A DNA stretch of 64,000 nucleotides from Cladorhizidae sp. MBARI D1340-BT2 (lineage: Eukaryota; Porifera; Demospongiae; Poecilosclerida; Cladorhizidae), in assembly GCA_028752905.1 (NCBI GenBank), contig JAQNBH010000021.1, positions 900,501 to 964,500 of the forward strand, read 5' to 3'. Shown piece by piece: positions 1 through 10,960 of the stretch. Within the stretch, counting starts at the first letter, position 1; every line of letters begins with the position of its first letter. The position numbers and the translations under genes were made by a program. The notes below the pieces were generated by a model that was not told the DNA's origin, ran no database searches, and worked only from the letters and a program-made list of their open reading frames with translations.

Positions 1-20
1 TGAATTGTAATCTTACTTGA

Positions 21-191
21 TGCTAAACATGTTAGCTTCGTAGATTATCCACACCACTGAATAGACTTGATGTATAGCTATTAAGATAGGACTCTCTAAG
101 TGCTCTCTCTTGATACCAAACATCCATATATTCTGCACACTTCACTGTAATGGACTTGCAAGATAGGTATCTCTCAGTGTTCTCTATCTTG
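21..191 (+). repeat. Internal subrepeat pair A1-B1 of the monomer
   Basis: A1 (21-113) opens with GCTAAACATGTTAGCTTCGT and ends in CTCTCTCTTGAT. B1 (114-191) opens with ACCAAACATCCATATATTCT and ends in CTCTATCTTGA. Both halves share the order of (GC/AC)YAAACAT, TCCACACTTCACTG or GCACACTTCACTG, GACTTG, then AAGATAGG and a CT-rich tail. This indicates descent from one unit of about 85 bp. The same layout recurs in every monomer of the window. Confidence 0.85.
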
Positions 192-356
192 AGCTAAACA
201 TGTTAGCTTCATAGATTCTCCACACTTCACTGAATAGAGTTGATATATAGCTCTAAAGGTAGGCCTCTCTCTGTTCTCTCTCTTGATACCAAACATCCGT
301 ATATTCTGCATACATAGAATCACAAGATAGGTTTCTCTATGTGTTCTCTATCTTGA
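192..356 (+). repeat. Internal subrepeat pair A2-B2 of the monomer
   Basis: A2 (192-286) opens with GCTAAACATGTTAGCTTCAT and carries the variant AAGGTAGG where other units have AAGATAGG. B2 (287-356) is the shortest unit, at about 70 bp. It has lost the CACTTCACTGTAATGG part and reads CATACATAGAATCACAAGAT instead. The pair is about 165 bp and aligns along its length with A1-B1 and A3-B3. Confidence 0.85.
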
Positions 357-541
357 TGCTAAACAGGTTAGCTTCATAGATTCTCCACACTTCACTGTAT
401 AAACTTGATATATAGCTATTAAGATAGGTCTCTCCCTGTGCTCTCTGTTGATATCAAACATCCATAATATTCTGCATACTTCACTGTAATGGACTTGATA
501 TGATTCGAATGATAGGTTTCATTATGTGTTCTCTATCTTGA
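357..541 (+). repeat. Internal subrepeat pair A3-B3 of the monomer
   Basis: A3 (357-451) opens with GCTAAACAGGTTAGCTTCAT and includes a second CTATTAAGATAGG, matching the insertion-site motif of A1. B3 (452-541) opens with ATCAAACATCCATAATATTC and holds GATTCGAATGATAGG before the CTCTATCTTGAT end. The pair is about 185 bp and is the last repeated block before the non-repeated part of the monomer. Confidence 0.85.
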
Positions 542-909
542 TATTTGCCCTAATTTGGTCTATAATATGTTTCTCATTTTCCCCCCAAAAATCTTGCTTT
601 TTTGCCGTAAAGCTCATAACTTTTCTACACTTTATCCAAAAAAGATAATTTTTATATCACCGAATAGCCCTTCTAATTATCTGTCTTTTGTACTTGCCAA
701 AATTTTGTGTACTCTAAGTATTAGCAAGTTATGGTGATTTGAAGTGGTAAGGTTTGCGATCTTTCCTGGCGTTTTCCAGTTGCCAAAGCGGTAGCCTGCC
801 AGTGAAAAACCACTACATTTATTGATAATCTGTTGACATGTTGCAGATAAGGACCTTCTCTATCAGTTGACAAAATCTGGCACTTTGGTCTTGTTAATTA
901 GGGCAGTTA
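542..909 (+). repeat. Non-repeated part of the monomer, bounded by a 10-bp inverted repeat
   Basis: This part shows no similarity to the A/B subunits. TGCCCTAATT at 546-555 is matched in reverse complement by AATTAGGGCA at 896-905, so the inverted repeats enclose exactly 360 bp counted end to end. Inside are a C-run followed by an A-run near 580, AAAAAAGATAATTTTTATAT near 638, the short inverted pair AGTGGT/ACCACT, and two copies of GTTGACA. The 5' half (about 560-715) holds most of the variation between monomers, while the 3' half is nearly invariant. It could be an old MITE captured when the satellite formed, but no target duplication is visible. Confidence 0.6.
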
Positions 910-1869
910 TGAATTGTAATCTTACTTGATGCTAAACATGTTAGCTTCGTAGATTATCCACACCACTGAATAGACTTGATGTATAGCTATTAAGATAGGA
1001 CTCTCTAAGTGCTCTCTCTTGATACCAAACATCCATATATTCTGCACACTTCACTGTAATGGACTTGCAAGATAGGTATCTCTCAGTGTTCTCTATCTTG
1101 AGCTAAACATGTTAGCTTCATAGATTCTCCACACTTCACTGAATAGAGTTGATATATAGCTCTAAAGGTAGGCCTCTCTCTGTTCTCTCTCTTGATACCA
1201 AACATCCGTATATTCTGCATACATAGAATCACAAGATAGGTTTCTCTATGTGTTATCTATCTTGATGCTAAACAGGTTAGCTTCATAGATTCTCCACACT
1301 TCACTGTATAAACTTGATATATAGCTATTAAGATAGGTCTCTCCCTGTGCTCTCTGTTGATACCAAACATCCATAATATTTTGCACACTTCACTGTAATG
1401 GACTTGATATGATTCGAATGATAGGTTTCATTATGTGTTCTCTATCTTGATATTTGCCCTAATTTGGTCTATATGTTTCTCATTTCCCCCCCAAAAATCT
1501 TGTTATTTTGCCGTAAAGCTCATAACTTTTCTACACTTTACCCCAAAAAGATAATTTTTATATCAACGGATAGCCCTTCTAATTATCTGTCTTTTGTACG
1601 TGCCAAAATTTTGAGTACTCTAAGCATTAGCAAGTTATGGTGATTTGAAGTGGTAAGGTTTGCGATCTTTCCTGGCGTTTTCCAGTTGCCAAAGCGGTGG
1701 CCTGCCAGTGAAAAACCACTACATTTATTGATAATCTGTTGACATGTTGCAGATAAGGGCCTTCTCTATCAGTTGACAAAATCTGGGACTTTGGTCTTGT
1801 TAATTAGGGCAGTTATGAATTGTACTCTTACTTGATGCTAAACATGTTAGCTTCGTAGATTATCCACAC

Positions 1870-4800
1870 TTCACTGAATAGACTTGATGTATAGCTATTA
1901 AGATAGGACTCTCTAAGTGCTCTCTCTTGATACCAAACATCCATATATTCTGCACACTTCACTGTAATGGACTTGCAAGATAGGTATCTCTCAGTGTTCT
2001 CTATCTTGAGCTAAACATGTTAGCTTCATAGATTCTCCACACTTCACTGAATAGACTTGATATATAGCTCTAAAGGTAGGCCTCTCTCTGTTCTCTCTCT
2101 TGATACCAAACATCCGTATATTCTGCATACATAGAATCACAAGATAGGTTTCTCTATGTGTTCTCTATCTTGATGCTAAACAGGTTAGCTTCATAGATTC
2201 TCCACACTTCACTGTATAAACTTGATATATAGCTATTAAGATAGGTCTCTCCCTGTGCTCTCTGTTGATATCAAACATCCATAATATTCTGCACACTTCA
2301 CTGTAATGGACTTGATATGATTCGAATGATAGGTTTCATTATGTGTTCTCTATCTTGATATTTGCCCTAATTTGGTCGATAATATGTTTCTCATTTTCCC
2401 CCCAAAAATCTTGCTTTTTTGCCGTAAAGCTCATAACTTTTCTACACTTTATCCAAAAAAGATAATTTTTATATCACCGAATAGCCCTTCTAATTATCTG
2501 TCTTTTGTACGTGCCAAAATTTTGTGTACTCTAAGTATTAGCAAGTTATGGTGATTTGAAGTGGTAAGGTTTGCGATCTTTCCTGGCGTTTTCCAGTTGC
2601 CAAAGCGGTGGCCTGCCAGTGAAAAACCACTACATTTATTGATAATCTGTTGACATGTTGCAGATAAGGGCCTTCTCTATCAGTTGACAAAATCTGGGAC
2701 TTTGGTCTTGTTAATTAGGGCAGTTATGAATTGTACTCTTACTTGATGCTAAACATGTTAGCTTCGTAGATTATCCACACTTCACTGAATAGACTGGATG
2801 TATAGCTATTAAGATAGGACTCTCTAAGTGCTCTCTCTTGATACCAAACATCCATATATTCTGCACACTTCACTGTAATGGACTTGCAAGATAGGTATCT
2901 CTCAGTGTTCTCTATCTTGAGCTAAACATGTTAGCTTCATAGATTCTCCACACTTCACTGAATAGAGTTGATATATAGCTCTAAAGGTAGGCCTCTCTCT
3001 GTTCTCTCTCTTGATACCAAACATCCGTATATTCTGCATACATAGAATCACAAGATAGGTTTCTCTATGTGTTCTCTATCTTGATGCTAAACAGGTTAGC
3101 TTCATAGATTCTCCACACTTCACTGTATAAACTTGATATATAGCTATTAAGATAGGTCTCTCCCTGTGCTCTCTGTTGATATCAAACATCCATAATATTC
3201 TGCATACTTCACTGTAATGGACTTGATATGATTCGAATGATAGGTTTCATTATGTGTTCTCTATCTTGATATTTGCCCTAATTTGGTCTATAATATGTTT
3301 CTCATTTTCCCCCCAAAAATCTTGCTTTTTTGCCGTAAAGCTCATAACTTTTCTACACTTTATCCAAAAAAGATAATTTTTATATCACCGAATAGCCCTT
3401 CTAATTATCTGTCTTTTGTACTTGCCAAAATTTTGTGTACTCTAAGTATTAGCAAGTTATGGTGATTTGAAGTGGTAAGGTTTGCGATCTTTCCTGGCGT
3501 TTTCCAGTTGCCAAAGCGGTAGCCTGCCAGTGAAAAACCACTACATTTATTGATAATCTGTTGACATGTTGCAGATAAGGACCTTCTCTATCAGTTGACA
3601 AAATCTGGCACTTTGGTCTTGTTAATTAGGGCAGTTATGAATTGTAATCTTACTTGATGCTAAACATGTTAGCTTCGTAGATTATCCACACCACTGAATA
3701 GACTTGATGTATAGCTATTAAGATAGGACTCTCTAAGTGCTCTCTCTTGATACCAAACATCCATATATTCTGCACACTTCACTGTAATGGACTTGCAAGA
3801 TAGGTATCTCTCAGTGTTCTCTATCTTGAGCTAAACATGTTAGCTTCATAGATTCTCCACACTTCACTGAATAGAGTTGATATATAGCTCTAAAGGTAGG
3901 CCTCTCTCTGTTCTCTCTCTTGATACCAAACATCCGTATATTCTGCATACATAGAATCACAAGATAGGTTTCTCTATGTGTTATCTATCTTGATGCTAAA
4001 CAGGTTAGCTTCATAGATTCTCCACACTTCACTGTATAAACTTGATATATAGCTATTAAGATAGGTCTCTCCCTGTGCTCTCTGTTGATACCAAACATCC
4101 ATAATATTTTGCACACTTCACTGTAATGGACTTGATATGATTCGAATGATAGGTTTCATTATGTGTTCTCTATCTTGATATTTGCCCTAATTTGGTCTAT
4201 ATGTTTCTCATTTCCCCCCCAAAAATCTTGTTATTTTGCCGTAAAGCTCATAACTTTTCTACACTTTACCCCAAAAAGATAATTTTTATATCAACGGATA
4301 GCCCTTCTAATTATCTGTCTTTTGTACGTGCCAAAATTTTGAGTACTCTAAGCATTAGCAAGTTATGGTGATTTGAAGTGGTAAGGTTTGCGATCTTTCC
4401 TGGCGTTTTCCAGTTGCCAAAGCGGTGGCCTGCCAGTGAAAAACCACTACATTTATTGATAATCTGTTGACATGTTGCAGATAAGGGCCTTCTCTATCAG
4501 TTGACAAAATCTGGGACTTTGGTCTTGTTAATTAGGGCAGTTATGAATTGTACTCTTACTTGATGCTAAACATGTTAGCTTCGTAGATTATCCACACTTC
4601 ACTGAATAGACTTGATGTATAGCTATTAAGATAGGACTCTCTAAGTGCTCTCTCTTGATACCAAACATCCATATATTCTGCACACTTCACTGTAATGGAC
4701 TTGCAAGATAGGTATCTCTCAGTGTTCTCTATCTTGAGCTAAACATGTTAGCTTCATAGATTCTCCACACTTCACTGAATAGACTTGATATATAGCTCTA

Positions 4801-7800
4801 AAGGTAGGCCTCTCTCTGTTCTCTCTCTTGATACCAAACATCCGTATATTCTGCATACATAGAATCACAAGATAGGTTTCTCTATGTGTTCTCTATCTTG
4901 ATGCTAAACAGGTTAGCTTCATAGATTCTCCACACTTCACTGTATAAACTTGATATATAGCTATTAAGATAGGTCTCTCCCTGTGCTCTCTGTTGATATC
5001 AAACATCCATAATATTCTGCACACTTCACTGTAATGGACTTGATATGATTCGAATGATAGGTTTCATTATGTGTTCTCTATCTTGATATTTGCCCTAATT
5101 TGGTCGATAATATGTTTCTCATTTTCCCCCCAAAAATCTTGCTTTTTTGCCGTAAAGCTCATAACTTTTCTACACTTTATCCAAAAAAGATAATTTTTAT
5201 ATCACCGAATAGCCCTTCTAATTATCTGTCTTTTGTACGTGCCAAAATTTTGTGTACTCTAAGTATTAGCAAGTTATGGTGATTTGAAGTGGTAAGGTTT
5301 GCGATCTTTCCTGGCGTTTTCCAGTTGCCAAAGCGGTGGCCTGCCAGTGAAAAACCACTACATTTATTGATAATCTGTTGACATGTTGCAGATAAGGGCC
5401 TTCTCTATCAGTTGACAAAATCTGGGACTTTGGTCTTGTTAATTAGGGCAGTTATGAATTGTACTCTTACTTGATGCTAAACATGTTAGCTTCGTAGATT
5501 ATCCACACTTCACTGAATAGACTGGATGTATAGCTATTAAGATAGGACTCTCTAAGTGCTCTCTCTTGATACCAAACATCCATATATTCTGCACACTTCA
5601 CTGTAATGGACTTGCAAGATAGGTATCTCTCAGTGTTCTCTATCTTGAGCTAAACATGTTAGCTTCATAGATTCTCCACACTTCACTGAATAGAGTTGAT
5701 ATATAGCTCTAAAGGTAGGCCTCTCTCTGTTCTCTCTCTTGATACCAAACATCCGTATATTCTGCATACATAGAATCACAAGATAGGTTTCTCTATGTGT
5801 TCTCTATCTTGATGCTAAACAGGTTAGCTTCATAGATTCTCCACACTTCACTGTATAAACTTGATATATAGCTATTAAGATAGGTCTCTCCCTGTGCTCT
5901 CTGTTGATATCAAACATCCATAATATTCTGCACACTTCACTGTAATGGACTTGATATGATTCGAATGATAGGTTTCATTATGTGTTCTCTATCTTGATAT
6001 TTGCCCTAATTTGGTCTATAATATGTTTCTCATTTTTCCCCCAAAAATCTTGCTTTTTTGCCGTAAAGCTCATAACTTTTCTACACTTTATCCAAAAAAG
6101 ATAATTTTTATATCACCGAATAGCCCTTCTAATTATCTGTCTTTTGTACGTGCCAAAATTTTGTGTACTCTAAGTATTAGCAAGTTATGGTGATTTGAAG
6201 TGGTAAGGTTTGCGATCTTTCCTGGCGTTTTCCAGTTGCCAAAGCGGTGGCCTGCCAGTGAAAAACCACTACATTTATTGATAATCTGTTGACATGTTGC
6301 AGATAAGGACCTTCTCTATCAGTTGACAAAATCTGGCACTTTGGTCTTGTTAATTAGGGCAGTTATGAATTGTAATCTTACTTGATGCTAAACATGTTAG
6401 CTTCGTAGATTATCCACACTTCACTGAATAGACTTGATGTATAGCTATTAAGATAGGACTCTCTAAGTGCTCTCTCTTGATACCAAACATCCATATATTC
6501 TGCACACTTCACTGTAATGGACTTGCAAGATAGGTATCTCTCAGTGTTCTCTATCTTGAGCTAAACATGTTAGCTTCATAGATTCTCCACACTTCACTGA
6601 ATAGACTTGATATATAGCTCTAAAGGTAGGCCTCTCTCTGTTCTCTCTCTTGATACCAAACATCCGTATATTCTGCATACATAGAATCACAAGATAGGTT
6701 TCTCTATGTGTTCTCTATCTTGATGCTAAACAGGTTAGCTTCATAGATTCTCCACACTTCACTGTATAAACTTGATATATAGCTATTAAGATAGGTCTCT
6801 CCCTGTGCTCTCTGTTGATATCAAACATCCATAATATTCTGCACACTTCACTGTAATGGACTTGATATGATTCGAATGATAGGTTTCATTATGTGTTCTC
6901 TATCTTGATATTTGCCCTAATTTGGTCGATAATATGTTTCTCATTTTCCCCCCAAAAATCTTGCTTTTTTGCCGTAAAGCTCATAACTTTTCTACACTTT
7001 ATCCAAAAAAGATAATTTTTATATCACCGAATAGCCCTTCTAATTATCTGTCTTTTGTACGTGCCAAAATTTTGTGTACTCTAAGTATTAGCAAGTTATG
7101 GTGATTTGAAGTGGTAAGGTTTGCGATCTTTCCTGGCGTTTTCCAGTTGCCAAAGCGGTGGCCTGCCAGTGAAAAACCACTACATTTATTGATAATCTGT
7201 TGACATGTTGCAGATAAGGGCCTTCTCTATCAGTTGACAAAATCTGGGACTTTGGTCTTGTTAATTAGGGCAGTTATGAATTGTACTCTTACTTGATGCT
7301 AAACATGTTAGCTTCGTAGATTATCCACACTTCACTGAATAGACTGGATGTATAGCTATTAAGATAGGACTCTCTAAGTGCTCTCTCTTGATACCAAACA
7401 TCCATATATTCTGCACACTTCACTGTAATGGACTTGCAAGATAGGTATCTCTCAGTGTTCTCTATCTTGAGCTAAACATGTTAGCTTCATAGATTCTCCA
7501 CACTTCACTGAATAGAGTTGATATATAGCTCTAAAGGTAGGCCTCTCTCTGTTCTCTCTCTTGATACCAAACATCCGTATATTCTGCATACATAGAATCA
7601 CAAGATAGGTTTCTCTATGTGTTCTCTATCTTGATGCTAAACAGGTTAGCTTCATAGATTCTCCACACTTCACTGTATAAACTTGATATATAGCTATTAA
7701 GATAGGTCTCTCCCTGTGCTCTCTGTTGATATCAAACATCCATAATATTCTGCATACTTCACTGTAATGGACTTGATATGATTCGAATGATAGGTTTCAT

Positions 7801-10800
7801 TATGTGTTCTCTATCTTGATATTTGCCCTAATTTGGTCTATAATATGTTTCTCATTTTCCCCCCAAAAATCTTGCTTTTTTGCCGTAAAGCTCATAACTT
7901 TTCTACACTTTATCCAAAAAAGATAATTTTTATATCACCGAATAGCCCTTCTAATTATCTGTCTTTTGTACTTGCCAAAATTTTGTGTACTCTAAGTATT
8001 AGCAAGTTATGGTGATTTGAAGTGGTAAGGTTTGCGATCTTTCCTGGCGTTTTCCAGTTGCCAAAGCGGTAGCCTGCCAGTGAAAAACCACTACATTTAT
8101 TGATAATCTGTTGACATGTTGCAGATAAGGACCTTCTCTATCAGTTGACAAAATCTGGCACTTTGGTCTTGTTAATTAGGGCAGTTATGAATTGTAATCT
8201 TACTTGATGCTAAACATGTTAGCTTCGTAGATTATCCACACCACTGAATAGACTTGATGTATAGCTATTAAGATAGGACTCTCTAAGTGCTCTCTCTTGA
8301 TACCAAACATCCATATATTCTGCACACTTCACTGTAATGGACTTGCAAGATAGGTATCTCTCAGTGTTCTCTATCTTGAGCTAAACATGTTAGCTTCATA
8401 GATTCTCCACACTTCACTGAATAGAGTTGATATATAGCTCTAAAGGTAGGCCTCTCTCTGTTCTCTCTCTTGATACCAAACATCCGTATATTCTGCATAC
8501 ATAGAATCACAAGATAGGTTTCTCTATGTGTTATCTATCTTGATGCTAAACAGGTTAGCTTCATAGATTCTCCACACTTCACTGTATAAACTTGATATAT
8601 AGCTATTAAGATAGGTCTCTCCCTGTGCTCTCTGTTGATACCAAACATCCATAATATTTTGCACACTTCACTGTAATGGACTTGATATGATTCGAATGAT
8701 AGGTTTCATTATGTGTTCTCTATCTTGATATTTGCCCTAATTTGGTCTATATGTTTCTCATTTCCCCCCCAAAAATCTTGTTATTTTGCCGTAAAGCTCA
8801 TAACTTTTCTACACTTTACCCCAAAAAGATAATTTTTATATCAACGGATAGCCCTTCTAATTATCTGTCTTTTGTACGTGCCAAAATTTTGAGTACTCTA
8901 AGCATTAGCAAGTTATGGTGATTTGAAGTGGTAAGGTTTGCGATCTTTCCTGGCGTTTTCCAGTTGCCAAAGCGGTGGCCTGCCAGTGAAAAACCACTAC
9001 ATTTATTGATAATCTGTTGACATGTTGCAGATAAGGGCCTTCTCTATCAGTTGACAAAATCTGGGACTTTGGTCTTGTTAATTAGGGCAGTTATGAATTG
9101 TACTCTTACTTGATGCTAAACATGTTAGCTTCGTAGATTATCCACACTTCACTGAATAGACTTGATGTATAGCTATTAAGATAGGACTCTCTAAGTGCTC
9201 TCTCTTGATACCAAACATCCATATATTCTGCACACTTCACTGTAATGGACTTGCAAGATAGGTATCTCTCAGTGTTCTCTATCTTGAGCTAAACATGTTA
9301 GCTTCATAGATTCTCCACACTTCACTGAATAGACTTGATATATAGCTCTAAAGGTAGGCCTCTCTCTGTTCTCTCTCTTGATACCAAACATCCGTATATT
9401 CTGCATACATAGAATCACAAGATAGGTTTCTCTATGTGTTCTCTATCTTGATGCTAAACAGGTTAGCTTCATAGATTCTCCACACTTCACTGTATAAACT
9501 TGATATATAGCTATTAAGATAGGTCTCTCCCTGTGCTCTCTGTTGATATCAAACATCCATAATATTCTGCACACTTCACTGTAATGGACTTGATATGATT
9601 CGAATGATAGGTTTCATTATGTGTTCTCTATCTTGATATTTGCCCTAATTTGGTCGATAATATGTTTCTCATTTTCCCCCCAAAAATCTTGCTTTTTTGC
9701 CGTAAAGCTCATAACTTTTCTACACTTTATCCAAAAAAGATAATTTTTATATCACCGAATAGCCCTTCTAATTATCTGTCTTTTGTACGTGCCAAAATTT
9801 TGTGTACTCTAAGTATTAGCAAGTTATGGTGATTTGAAGTGGTAAGGTTTGCGATCTTTCCTGGCGTTTTCCAGTTGCCAAAGCGGTGGCCTGCCAGTGA
9901 AAAACCACTACATTTATTGATAATCTGTTGACATGTTGCAGATAAGGGCCTTCTCTATCAGTTGACAAAATCTGGGACTTTGGTCTTGTTAATTAGGGCA
10001 GTTATGAATTGTACTCTTACTTGATGCTAAACATGTTAGCTTCGTAGATTATCCACACTTCACTGAATAGACTGGATGTATAGCTATTAAGATAGGACTC
10101 TCTAAGTGCTCTCTCTTGATACCAAACATCCATATATTCTGCACACTTCACTGTAATGGACTTGCAAGATAGGTATCTCTCAGTGTTCTCTATCTTGAGC
10201 TAAACATGTTAGCTTCATAGATTCTCCACACTTCACTGAATAGAGTTGATATATAGCTCTAAAGGTAGGCCTCTCTCTGTTCTCTCTCTTGATACCAAAC
10301 ATCCGTATATTCTGCATACATAGAATCACAAGATAGGTTTCTCTATGTGTTCTCTATCTTGATGCTAAACAGGTTAGCTTCATAGATTCTCCACACTTCA
10401 CTGTATAAACTTGATATATAGCTATTAAGATAGGTCTCTCCCTGTGCTCTCTGTTGATATCAAACATCCATAATATTCTGCACACTTCACTGTAATGGAC
10501 TTGATATGATTCGAATGATAGGTTTCATTATGTGTTCTCTATCTTGATATTTGCCCTAATTTGGTCTATAATATGTTTCTCATTTTTCCCCCAAAAATCT
10601 TGCTTTTTTGCCGTAAAGCTCATAACTTTTCTACACTTTATCCAAAAAAGATAATTTTTATATCACCGAATAGCCCTTCTAATTATCTGTCTTTTGTACG
10701 TGCCAAAATTTTGTGTACTCTAAGTATTAGCAAGTTATGGTGATTTGAAGTGGTAAGGTTTGCGATCTTTCCTGGCGTTTTCCAGTTGCCAAAGCGGTGG

Positions 10801-10960
10801 CCTGCCAGTGAAAAACCACTACATTTATTGATAATCTGTTGACATGTTGCAGATAAGGACCTTCTCTATCAGTTGACAAAATCTGGCACTTTGGTCTTGT
10901 TAATTAGGGCAGTTATGAATTGTAATCTTACTTGATGCTAAACATGTTAGCTTCGTAGAT
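1870..10960 (+). repeat. Higher-order duplication, offset 4550 bp (5 monomers)
   Basis: Bases of about 1870-6410 recur at about 6420-10960. M4 to M7 match M9 to M12, and the GTCGATAATATG variant at 2377 and 5105 recurs at 6927 and 9655. The left limit lies near the GTACTC/GTAATC difference at the start of M3/M8. The right limit lies near the CACACTTCACTG/CACACCACTG difference in M8/M13. The unit overlaps the 2728-bp duplication, so it must be a separate event. Confidence 0.75.

Larger units (their letters stand above)
1..909 (+). repeat. Reference monomer M1 of the satellite
   Basis: Used here as the description of the family. Bases 1-20 are a linker. Bases 21-541 are six degenerate subunits in the order A1 B1 A2 B2 A3 B3. 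Bases 542-909 are a non-repeated segment containing homopolymer C and A runs. TTAA occurs at 81-84, 419-422 and 894-897. The first of these, in other monomers, is the piggyBac insertion site. No terminal repeats, poly-A tail or coding capacity suggest that the whole monomer is itself a mobile element. Confidence 0.9.
80..5930 (+). repeat. Higher-order duplication, offset 2728 bp (3 monomers)
   Basis: Bases of about 80-3200 recur at about 2808-5930. M1-M3 and the first part of M4 match M4-M6 and the first part of M7 with the same diagnostic variants in the same order: TATAATATG with CTTGCC, then TATATG with CAACGG, then the GTCGATAATATG type. The limits are set by TTGATG versus TGGATG near 75/2803 and GCATACTT versus GCACACTT near 3204/5932. 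Copies were compared by eye, so the limits are approximate. Confidence 0.75.

Noticed and set aside
555..737. A 60-residue ORF (beginning MVYNMFLIF) repeated in about half of the monomers
   Set aside because: It begins with TTG and not ATG and has a low-complexity hydrophobic product. It is destroyed by 2-bp indels (TATAATATG to TATATG) in many monomers. Its recurrence is explained by the satellite copies, and coding constraint is not visible.
546..905. Calling the 360-bp non-repeated segment a definite MITE
   Set aside because: Only a 10-bp inverted repeat is seen, with no target-site duplication and no dispersed copy in the window. It is kept as a hypothesis only.
1..909. CENP-B box in the monomer
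   Set aside because: No stretch matches the TTCG plus CGGGA core arrangement. The only TTCG sites, such as GCTTCGTAGATT and GATTCGAATG, lack the rest.
1..909. Hammerhead ribozyme in the satellite, as in some animal satellites
   Set aside because: The conserved CTGATGA core was not found on either strand of the monomer, so the catalytic fold is not supported.
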